Of a stretch of 64,000 nt of DNA, positions 57,316-64,000 are shown in pieces (within the stretch, counting starts at the first letter, position 1; every line of letters begins with the position of its first letter). The stretch spans positions 434,001-498,000 of the forward strand of contig CP013099.1 of NCBI GenBank assembly GCA_001447805.1. Reading direction: 5' to 3'. Source of the DNA: Candidatus Tenderia electrophaga (GTDB taxonomy: Bacteria > Pseudomonadota > Gammaproteobacteria > Tenderiales > Tenderiaceae). The position numbers were made by a program, and so were the translations under genes. The notes below the pieces were generated by a model, which searched no databases, was not told where the DNA came from, and saw only the letters and a list, made by a program, of their open reading frames with translations.

Positions 57316-57650
57316 GATGTTTTCCTCCACGAACAATGATGCGCGCGGCGGCGCGGATGTGATTCCATCTTACCTGCCTGCGCTGCCGCTTGCATGGGGG
57401 GCGGGCAATATTTCTGTGTCCAATCATGACGGCGTGCTCTGGTATTGGGCCAAGCATCCACAACCTTTTAATCCGGATTTCTTACCGCCGTGGGTGGCGA
57501 GAATAAAGCGATTAACGCGAAAACCCGTGATTGACAAAACGCAATGATGGACGCGTAAAGACATGTACGCTGTCATGTATGAGCATGACTTGATCGCAGG
57601 TGTTTGACCGACATGGCTGTAATCAATTCCACAAAATTGAGGATGAAACC
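57316..57650. other. 335-bp gap with a possible promoter for the OmpA-like lipoprotein
   Basis: A perfect -35 TTGACA at 57531-57536 is followed 17 nt later only by a weak -10 (CGTAAA, 57554-57559). The 77-codon open frame at 57314-57547 overlaps the start of the opposite gene and has no ribosome site. Confidence 0.3.
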
Positions 57651-59126
57651 ATGAAGACCGCAATAACGTTATTCAGTTTGATTCTGACAGTAGGTCTGGT
57701 TGGCTGCGCCTCGCAGCCCAAACAGACACAGGCTCAGATAATGAACCAGTACCCCCACATCAATCGTCTCGATGCAGCGCTGCAGGATGCCCGGCGGGAA
57801 GGCGCGGAGTTGCTTGCGCCGCAGGGTTATACCAAGGCCAATGATCTGCTGGATCGTGCTGTTTCACAGGCGCGCAATAACGACGGCGACGCCGCCCAGA
57901 AAATCGCCCTCCAGGGGCTGGATGTAGTAGACGAAGTCAACCAAGATATGGCGACCAGTAAAGACATGCTCAAAGAGGTGCTGCGGCAGCGAGAAGACGC
58001 ACTCGCCGCCGGCGCACCCAACGTGCGACAGGAAGAAATGTCCAGGCTGGATGAGGACTTAAAGCAGACCGCTGCCTTGATCGAGGGCGGCAACACTGAA
58101 CGCGCCAAGCAGCGCCGGCCCAAACTCCTATCCGGCTATTCGCAAATCGAATTGGTGGCTTTGAAGGAAGGCACGGTGGAGTTGGCCGAGGCGGCGATTA
58201 ATGATGCCAAGGAGCAAGAGGCAGCGGAATATGCACCGCAGACCTTGAAGCAGGCCGAGAGAGAAATGAAACTGGCGACCTCGATCCTGGATGCCGACCG
58301 GACAGATACGGAAAAGGCGGATAGACACGCAAAAACCGCCCGCTATCTTGCCGAGAAAAGCGCGGCGATCGCGGAAACCGTCAAGGATTTCGAGCGCCGT
58401 GATTACACCATGGAAGAGGTGGTGCTGTGGTATCAGGATCAACTTAAGACCATCAATCAACCGATCGGCGGCCAACTGCCGTTCAATCAACAAAATGACA
58501 AGGTGGTGTCCGCGTTGAAGTCGGAGGTCAATGATCTGATCGACGCGCGCAATACGGCACAAAGTCAATTGCAGACCGCCGAACAAAAACGTAATGCAAT
58601 GGCCGATGCCCATGCAGAAAAGCTGGCACAATTGAAGTCTGAGTACGAGGCCCAACTGGCCATGACAGAACACGCGCGCGACGCCTCGGCGCAAATGGAC
58701 GCCGCCGAGGAACAGAAGTTCGAAAAGGTGCAGAGTCTGTTCGATGACGGCGAGGCCACCGTCTATCGTCAAAAGAACAATGTTGTGATTTCCGCCTATG
58801 GCTTTGATTTTCCCACCGGGCAGAGTGAGATCCAGACGGACAATTTCCCGTTGATGAACAAGATTATCAAAGCAATCAAGACCTTTCCCAACGCACGCGT
58901 CGAGGTCACCGGGCATACGGATGCGACGGGAAGTGATGAGATCAACCAGGCCTTGTCCCAGTCCCGCGCCGAAAAGGTATCCAAGTTTCTCACCGAGGTG
59001 GGAGAAGTGTCGCAAAGCAGAATTAAGGCGCGCGGCTTTGGTGAAACTAAACCCGTAGCCAGCAATGAGACCCCCGAGGGTCGCGCTGAAAACCGCCGCG
59101 TCGAAATCGCCATTGTCAACGAGTGA
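57651..59126 (+). CDS. OmpA-like outer-membrane lipoprotein with DUF4398-type helices
   Basis: 491 residues. The lipobox LVGC sets an acylated Cys near residue 19. The long helical middle (about 35-350) includes a DUF4398-like TKANDLLDRAVSQARNNDG part and coiled coil rich in Ala/Glu/Lys. The C-terminal OmpA peptidoglycan-binding domain (about 380-490) has VEVTGHTDATGSDEINQALSQ and ENRRVEI. It likely tethers outer membrane and cell wall. GAGGA 7 nt before the ATG. An intrinsic terminator follows. Confidence 0.9.
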   Translation: MKTAITLFSLILTVGLVGCASQPKQTQAQIMNQYPHINRLDAALQDARREGAELLAPQGYTKANDLLDRAVSQARNNDGDAAQKIALQGLDVVDEVNQDMATSKDMLKEVLRQREDALAAGAPNVRQEEMSRLDEDLKQTAALIEGGNTERAKQRRPKLLSGYSQIELVALKEGTVELAEAAINDAKEQEAAEYAPQTLKQAEREMKLATSILDADRTDTEKADRHAKTARYLAEKSAAIAETVKDFERRDYTMEEVVLWYQDQLKTINQPIGGQLPFNQQNDKVVSALKSEVNDLIDARNTAQSQLQTAEQKRNAMADAHAEKLAQLKSEYEAQLAMTEHARDASAQMDAAEEQKFEKVQSLFDDGEATVYRQKNNVVISAYGFDFPTGQSEIQTDNFPLMNKIIKAIKTFPNARVEVTGHTDATGSDEINQALSQSRAEKVSKFLTEVGEVSQSRIKARGFGETKPVASNETPEGRAENRRVEIAIVNE

Positions 59127-59190
59127 AGCGAGGCTCGGTATCTATCGGCTGGGCTTAGCTTAAACGCGGACGCTAGGAATACCGATGGAG

Positions 59191-59225
59191 GCTGCCGGTG
59201 GAAACAGGGCACCGGCAGCTTTTTT
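59191..59225. terminator. intrinsic terminator after the OmpA-like gene
   Basis: GCTGCCGGTG-N9-CACCGGCAGC with a perfect 10-bp stem, followed by six T (59220-59225). It lies between convergent genes and could also serve gor. Confidence 0.88.
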
Positions 59226-59246
59226 GTTGATTTTCGAGGCGCTGAA

Positions 59247-60596
59247 TTATTTCAATGTGACCCATTCCTCGGCACTGGTCGGGTGGATGGCGACGGTATT
59301 GTCAAAGTCGGCCTTGGTGGCGCCCATCTTGATGGCTACGGCGAAGCCCTGCAGCATCTCATCACAGCCATGACCGACCATGTGGCAACCGACGATATTT
59401 TCCTCTGCGCCGACACAGACCAGCTTCATGGCTGTTTTGGTTTTGTGCCGGGTCAGTGCGTGATACATGCCGGTAAAGCGGGTCTGGTAGATCTTCACTT
59501 GGCTGCCGAATTGTTCCCGCGCCTGGGCTTCGGTCAGTCCCACCGTGCCGATCGGCGGATGGGCGAAGACCACGCTGGGGATGTTGTGGTAGTCCAGCCG
59601 GCTGTCGCTTTGGCCGCCGAACAGCCGGTCGGCCAGTTTGCGGCCGGCGGCGATGGCCACCGGTGTCAGTGTTGCCCTGCCGGTGACGTCACCGATGGCG
59701 TAGATATTGTCGATGTTGGTGTTCTGAAATTCGTCCACAAGAATAGCGCCGCTGGCGTCGCAGATCAGATCGATGGCCTCCACATTGAGACGGTCGCTGT
59801 TGGGGATGCGGCCGATGGCCCAAATCAGACAGTCATAGCCCGAGAGTTCCGGGCGCTCATGGGGCACAAGCACCAGCTTGTCGTTTCGTCCCAGGGTGAC
59901 GGTCTCGAGATTGTAGCAGGGGTGAATACCGACGCCGTCCTGCTCCATCTGTTGCCGGAGCGTGTCGCGGATCAGCGCATCGAAACTCGACAACAGCTGG
60001 TCGCCGCGCAGCAACATATCCACCTGACTGCCCAGTGCATTCAACACGCCGGCGATTTCCACGGCGATATACCCGCCGCCGACAATGGCGACCTTTTGCG
60101 GCAGCGTCTCCAACTCAAAAAAACCGTCCGAGGTGATGCCGAATTCGCCCCCCGGAAGCTGCGGCGTTAGCGGCCGTCCACCGCTGGCGATGATGATGTG
60201 GTCGGCCTGATACGCGACACCGTTTATCTCAACCGTGTGCTGGTCGATGAAACGGGCATGACCCGGGATAAAGTCCACGCCGGCCGTGTCGAGGCTGTCG
60301 AGGTGGATTTGATTGAGACGCTGCACATAGGCGTCGCGCCCCTGTTTCAGCTTCGCCCAGTTGAGTCCGCCGTGGCTGAGACTGAAGCCGTAGTCTTTGG
60401 CGTCCTCAAGGGCGTGGCCGAGGCTGGCGGCGTACCACATCACCTTTTTCGGGACACAGCCGACATTGACGCAGGCCCCGCCGAGACGGCCGGCCTCGAT
60501 CACGGCGCAGCGGGCGCCGTGCTTGGCGGCCTGCTTGGTGGCGGCCAATCCGCCGCTGCCGCCGCCGATTGCGATAACATCGTAATGCTTGCTCAT
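59247..60596 (-). CDS. gor: glutathione-disulfide reductase
   Basis: 449 residues. The FAD motif [15 protein letters not shown], the redox-active [16 protein letters not shown], the NAD(P) motif [11 protein letters not shown] and the C-terminal [11 protein letters not shown] with the catalytic histidine are complete. The CVNVGC and MWYAA region indicates glutathione reductase rather than lipoamide or mercuric reductase. The NADP-preferring arginine pair after the second nucleotide motif is not obvious to me (LLRGDQLL), so the cofactor may vary. Confidence 0.93.
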   Translation of the reverse strand: MSKHYDVIAIGGGSGGLAATKQAAKHGARCAVIEAGRLGGACVNVGCVPKKVMWYAASLGHALEDAKDYGFSLSHGGLNWAKLKQGRDAYVQRLNQIHLDSLDTAGVDFIPGHARFIDQHTVEINGVAYQADHIIIASGGRPLTPQLPGGEFGITSDGFFELETLPQKVAIVGGGYIAVEIAGVLNALGSQVDMLLRGDQLLSSFDALIRDTLRQQMEQDGVGIHPCYNLETVTLGRNDKLVLVPHERPELSGYDCLIWAIGRIPNSDRLNVEAIDLICDASGAILVDEFQNTNIDNIYAIGDVTGRATLTPVAIAAGRKLADRLFGGQSDSRLDYHNIPSVVFAHPPIGTVGLTEAQAREQFGSQVKIYQTRFTGMYHALTRHKTKTAMKLVCVGAEENIVGCHMVGHGCDEMLQGFAVAIKMGATKADFDNTVAIHPTSAEEWVTLK

Positions 60597-60653
60597 TAAT
60601 ATCCTCGTTCCGTTTGCCGATATTCCAGGCTAGTCAACAGGAGAATCCGATTC

Positions 60654-61226
60654 ATGGAAATCAGCACCTTTATCTTGCTCGGTGTGCTTGTAGTCATCTC
60701 GGGTTATGGCGTCATGATCTACAACAACCTGGTCAGACTCAAGCATAACGTATCCCAGGCCTGGTCCAATATCGACGTGCTGCTGAAGCAACGCCACGAC
60801 GAATTGCCCAAGCTGGTGGAAACCTGCAAGCAGTACATGGGCTACGAGCAGGAGACACTGGAAAAGGTCATGCAGGCCCGGTCGCGGGTGGCCGACGCCC
60901 GCGCCGCCGGCGATGTGGCGGCCTTGGGGCCGGCCGAGACTCAACTGCGCATGGGGCTGGGCAATCTGTTTGCCGTGGCCGAAGACTATCCCGAGCTCAA
61001 GGCCAGCGAGAGCTTCCAACATCTGCAGACCCGTATCAGCGGCCTGGAAAACCAGATCGCCGACCGGCGCGAGTATTACAATGAAAGCGTCAATAACAAC
61101 AACGTCCGTATTGAACAGTTCCCTGATGTCATCATTGCCAACATGTTCAAATTCGGGCCGCGCGATCTGCTCGAGTTTAGTGACGAGGAAAAGCGTGATG
61201 TGGATGTGAAAGCCTTGTTTACGTAA
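60654..61226 (+). CDS. lemA: LemA family protein
   Basis: 190 residues. One N-terminal membrane helix (about 5-22, FILLGVLVVISGYGVMIYNN) then a four-helix bundle with LKHNVSQAWSNIDVLLKQRH, RREYYNESVNNNNV and a conserved FP segment. The LemA role is not well defined. It is paired with the GIDE gene 19 bp downstream, a frequent bacterial pairing. Confidence 0.93.
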   Translation: MEISTFILLGVLVVISGYGVMIYNNLVRLKHNVSQAWSNIDVLLKQRHDELPKLVETCKQYMGYEQETLEKVMQARSRVADARAAGDVAALGPAETQLRMGLGNLFAVAEDYPELKASESFQHLQTRISGLENQIADRREYYNESVNNNNVRIEQFPDVIIANMFKFGPRDLLEFSDEEKRDVDVKALFT

Positions 61227-61245
61227 ATCCCAGCCCCCTTAAGTA

Positions 61246-62175
61246 ATGATGCCGCAACTCCCCATGGGGCTGGCCCCCGCCGAATACTGGATCGTCGTCG
61301 CGGTGGCCGTGGCTGCCACGGTGGCGGCATTTTGGTTCGGCTGGCGCAACTGGCGCCGGGCACGACTGATCGAAGATGCCCCCACCGCCAAGATCCGTTC
61401 GGCCCATCAGGGCTATGTCGAGCTGGAGGGGCACGGACGGCTGATGGACGGCGAACCCGTTGTCGCGCCGCTGACCAGTCATCACTGCCTCTGGTATCGC
61501 TATCAGATCGAGCGTAAGGACACCTACCACACTAAACACGGTACCCAGACCAAGTGGACCACCGTGCGTCAGGAGACCAGTGACAATCTATTCCTGCTGG
61601 ACGACGACAGCGGACACTGCGTTATCGACCCGGGCGGTGCCGAGATCACCACGGATGAAAAACTGTGCTGGTACGGCGATAGCGAGTGGCCCCTGTCGGC
61701 CCCTCTGCTGGGCAGTGGTTCGGCCTTTGTTGGCACGGGGCGTTATCGCTATACCGAGTGGCTCATGCTCGAGGGCCAGCCCTTGTACGCCATCGGCCAG
61801 TTCAAGACCGTGGCGCCGGCCCAGATGTACAGTGTCGCCGAACAGACGCGCGACCTGATCCGCGACTGGAAACAGGATCAGGCGGCCTTGCTGGAGCGTT
61901 TCGACGTCAACAAGGACGGCCGGATCGACCAGGACGAATGGAAAATCGTACGCCACTCGGCCAAGCTGCACGCCCAGCAGGAACACCGCGAACGAGCGCG
62001 GCAGCCGGAGATTCATATCCTGGCGCGGCCGGAAGATACGCGTCATCCCTACCTGTTGTCCATTTATCCGCAGGATCAGCTTACCAAGCGCTATCGCCTG
62101 CGTGCCTACCTCTCTTTGGCGGGATTCTTCCTCGCCGGCGCCGCGGCCGCCTGGTTGTTGCAGCAGGGCTTCTAG
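61246..62175 (+). CDS. GIDE-domain membrane protein with an EF-hand
   Basis: 309 residues. An N-terminal helix (about 13-35) and a C-terminal helix (about 287-309) flank a GIDE/MULAN-type domain (about 45-200, with GHGRLMDGEPVVAPLTSHHC and WYRYQIER). At residues 220-231 the loop DVNKDGRIDQDE fits the EF-hand calcium consensus at every liganding position. No RING domain is present, so ubiquitin-ligase activity as in the eukaryotic relatives is not implied. It follows lemA in the same operon. Confidence 0.87.
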   Translation: MMPQLPMGLAPAEYWIVVAVAVAATVAAFWFGWRNWRRARLIEDAPTAKIRSAHQGYVELEGHGRLMDGEPVVAPLTSHHCLWYRYQIERKDTYHTKHGTQTKWTTVRQETSDNLFLLDDDSGHCVIDPGGAEITTDEKLCWYGDSEWPLSAPLLGSGSAFVGTGRYRYTEWLMLEGQPLYAIGQFKTVAPAQMYSVAEQTRDLIRDWKQDQAALLERFDVNKDGRIDQDEWKIVRHSAKLHAQQEHRERARQPEIHILARPEDTRHPYLLSIYPQDQLTKRYRLRAYLSLAGFFLAGAAAAWLLQQGF

Positions 62176-62345
62176 CTGTTATTGACTGGGCTGCCTTGAC
62201 GGCGGCCGTTCAGGCGAACCTTGATGATTGTTGCGATATAATCGCGCTGTTACGGGCCCCGACGGCGCGCAAGACCGCCGTCGCTGTGCGAATGGCGCAC
62301 GCCGGGGCGTTGTTTCGAATGAATTGCAGAAAAGTTAAATCGTAA

Positions 62346-62777
62346 GTGGAAAATTTTACTCCCTTCAGCGCCTTGGCCGGTGGTGTGTTGATCGGCCTTA
62401 GCGCCACCCTGCTGCTATTGTTTAACGGCCGTATCGCCGGTGTTAGCGGTATCCTCAGCGGCATTTTCGTCCAGCCGCGCGGTGACCGATTGTGGCGCTT
62501 GATGTTCGTACTCGGTATGGTCGGCAGCGGCGCCGTTTATCAATGGTTCAGCGACGCAGGGTTTGAAGAATACCGCGCCGTTTCCATGCCGCTGCTGCTC
62601 GTCGGCGCCTTCTTTGTTGGTTTTGGTACCCGCATGGGCGGGGGGTGTACCAGCGGTCACGGCGTCTGCGGCATCGGTCGGGTGTCGCCGCGCTCCATCA
62701 TCGCAACCTTTGTCTTTATGGGGTTCGGCTTCATCACCGTGTTCGTGTTGCGTCATCTGCTGGGGGTGGGGGTATGA
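62346..62777 (+). CDS. YeeE/YedE family sulfur-transport subunit, first half
   Basis: 143 residues from GTG 62346, four helices. FVGFGTRMGGGCTSGHGVCG carries the conserved cysteine loop of YeeE/YedE (thiosulfate or other sulfur-compound import). Full-length YeeE has two such halves; here the second half is a separate gene overlapping by 4 bp (ATGA). Confidence 0.9.
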   Translation: MENFTPFSALAGGVLIGLSATLLLLFNGRIAGVSGILSGIFVQPRGDRLWRLMFVLGMVGSGAVYQWFSDAGFEEYRAVSMPLLLVGAFFVGFGTRMGGGCTSGHGVCGIGRVSPRSIIATFVFMGFGFITVFVLRHLLGVGV

Positions 62778-63193
62778 GGCAGAATCTGCTCGCCCTGCTG
62801 GCCGGCGCCTTGTTCGGTTTGGGCTTGTGCGTGTCGCACATGGCTGATCCGGCCAAGGTGATTAACTTTCTTGATGTGGCCGGGCATTGGGACCCCAGTT
62901 TGATACTGGTAATGGTCGGTGCCTTAGCCGTGACGCTGCTTGCCTTCGCCTGGGTGCTGAAGCGACCGGCGCCGTTGTTTGCCTCTGAATTCAAGGTGCC
63001 GATCGCCGCGCAGGTGGACAGAAAGTTGCTGCTGGGCGCTGCTTTGTTTGGCATTGGTTGGGGCATGATTGGCTATTGCCCCGGCCCCGCCATTACCGCC
63101 CTCGGTTTCGGCCTGAATACCCCCTTAATGGTGGTGTTGGCCATGATTGCCGGTTTCATGGTCCATAAATTCATATTCGAGAAAACACCGTAA
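62774..63193 (+). CDS. YeeE/YedE family (DUF6691-type) second half
   Basis: 139 residues, about four helices. GIGWGMIGYCPGPAITALG has the matching conserved Cys-Pro-Gly-Pro loop, and GLGLCVSHMADPAKVINFLDV is a family signature. With the preceding gene it should form one two-protein transporter. No sulfur-metabolism gene is adjacent except cysK at the other end of the window. Confidence 0.9.
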   Translation: MRQNLLALLAGALFGLGLCVSHMADPAKVINFLDVAGHWDPSLILVMVGALAVTLLAFAWVLKRPAPLFASEFKVPIAAQVDRKLLLGAALFGIGWGMIGYCPGPAITALGFGLNTPLMVVLAMIAGFMVHKFIFEKTP

Positions 63194-63301
63194 TACTCCC
63201 TTTTATTAGCGTTGGCCGGCGGACGTGGGGACTAAGGCTGACCGGCGCAGATATGGTAAATTGGGCCGTGTTCCCTTTGGCAGCAAAATAAAGGCGCAAA
63301 T

Positions 63302-64000
63302 ATGACGAATCCCCTGCTCACCATGAATGGCCTGCCGCCGTTCTCCCATATCAAACCCGAACACATCGAGCCCGCCATCGATCAATTACTGGCCGAGAGC
63401 CGCGAGCAGGTGGAGAATCTGCTCACCGCCAGCCAGCGCTACACCTGGGACAACCTGGTGCAGCCGCTGGAAGAGGCGGAAGAGCGCCTCGGGCGTGCCT
63501 GGTCACCGGTGTCGCATATGAATTCGGTGCTCAATTCGGATGCGCTGCGCGCCGCCTACAACGCCTGCCTGCCCAAGCTCAGCGATTACGCCACCGAGAT
63601 GGGCCAGCACGAAGGTCTGTTCCGCGCCTTCAAACAGATCGCCGAGGGGCCGGAATATGCCACGCTCGACACAGCGCAGAGGAAGATCATCGACAACGCC
63701 CTGCGTGATTTCCGCCTGTCCGGTATCGAACTGCCCAAGGACAAGCAGGCGCGCTACAAGGCCATCATGCAGGAACTTGCCGCGCTCAACAGCAGGTTCG
63801 GCGAGAACATCCTCGATGCCACGAATGAGTGGAAGATCCAGATCAGCGACGCATCGCGGCTCAGCGGTCTGCCCGAGTCGGCGCGCGGTATGGCCAAACA
63901 GATCGCCGAGCGCGAGGGCCTGGAAGGCTGGGTCTTCAACCTGGAGTTTCCCTCCTATCTGCCGGTGATGACCTACGCCGATGACCGCGAGTTGCGCCGT
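63302..64000 (+). CDS. prlC: oligopeptidase A (M3 family), 5' part
   Basis: The first 233 codons of an M3 metallopeptidase, running off the window. Typical N-terminus NPLLTMNGLPPFSHIKPEHIEPAI, followed by NDALRDFRLSGIELP and LNSRFGENILDATNEW. The HExxH zinc site lies beyond base 64000, so activity cannot be checked. It degrades signal-peptide fragments and cytoplasmic peptides in relatives. The ATG at 63302 matches the family start. Confidence 0.94.
   Translation, partial: MTNPLLTMNGLPPFSHIKPEHIEPAIDQLLAESREQVENLLTASQRYTWDNLVQPLEEAEERLGRAWSPVSHMNSVLNSDALRAAYNACLPKLSDYATEMGQHEGLFRAFKQIAEGPEYATLDTAQRKIIDNALRDFRLSGIELPKDKQARYKAIMQELAALNSRFGENILDATNEWKIQISDASRLSGLPESARGMAKQIAEREGLEGWVFNLEFPSYLPVMTYADDRELRR

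Noticed and set aside
57314-57547. 77-codon plus-strand open frame upstream of the OmpA-like gene
   Set aside because: It begins inside the start of the opposite-strand carbonic anhydrase gene, lacks a ribosome site and resembles nothing known.

Overview
The window is high-GC (roughly 60%), densely coding chromosomal DNA of a gammaproteobacterium. The support is conserved gammaproteobacterial gene order: miaB-phoH-ybeY-corC-lnt, ybeL/leuS-lptE-holA, proA-nadD-rsfS-rlmH, dapF-DUF484-xerC and purE-purK. A membrane pyrophosphatase beside a PPi-dependent phosphofructokinase is typical of chemolithotrophic or methanotrophic lineages, so a Chromatiales-like organism is my best guess; the genus cannot be fixed from this sequence. 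I saw no phage, insertion sequence, CRISPR array, rRNA or tRNA.

Layout. 1-3.0 kb: the 5' part of cysK, two predicted outer-membrane barrel proteins and an AEC permease. 3.1-13.9 kb: the most unusual block. A TPR plus barrel protein resembling surface lipoprotein assembly modifiers (Slam, type XI secretion) is followed by two giant paralogous exported proteins. Each has a FecR domain and four or three copies of a ~250-residue module whose closing motif recalls TbpB-like Slam cargo. They are followed tail to tail by a CHASE2 class III adenylate cyclase. A perfect CRP-type palindrome lies in front of the second paralogue. 14.0-15.8 kb: a PilZ protein and amtB behind a sigma-54 promoter with an NtrC-like site. 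15.8-21.8 kb: RNA-modification, ribosome-maturation and lipoprotein genes.

21.8-29.0 kb: a polyphosphate region. ppk1 faces a chad-parA-ppx operon, and both start from promoters with the same Pho-box-like element at the same distance from the -10. sixA and a YbeL-like gene follow. 29.1-37.3 kb: the leuS-lptE-holA and proA-nadD-rsfS-rlmH blocks, separated by a 1.3 kb interval holding an unknown membrane protein and a repeat-rich structured noncoding stretch. 37.3-46.3 kb: two cation/proton antiporters, a lysine/alanine-rich histone H1-like protein, purEK, xerC-DUF484-dapF, a DksA-like protein and soluble pyrophosphatase.

46.4-53.9 kb: pyrophosphate energy metabolism (hppA, pfp), then an adenylate kinase fused to a ~190-residue histone-H1-like lysine-rich tail, then hemB, aroE and a START protein. 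54-64 kb: a GGDEF-EAL signalling protein, gamma-class carbonic anhydrase, an OmpA-like lipoprotein, glutathione reductase, a LemA-GIDE pair with an EF-hand, a split YeeE/YedE sulfur transporter and the 5' part of prlC.

Three themes recur: second messengers (cAMP, c-di-GMP), phosphate polymers (polyP, PPi), and lysine-rich histone-like sequences that could link nucleoid and polyphosphate.
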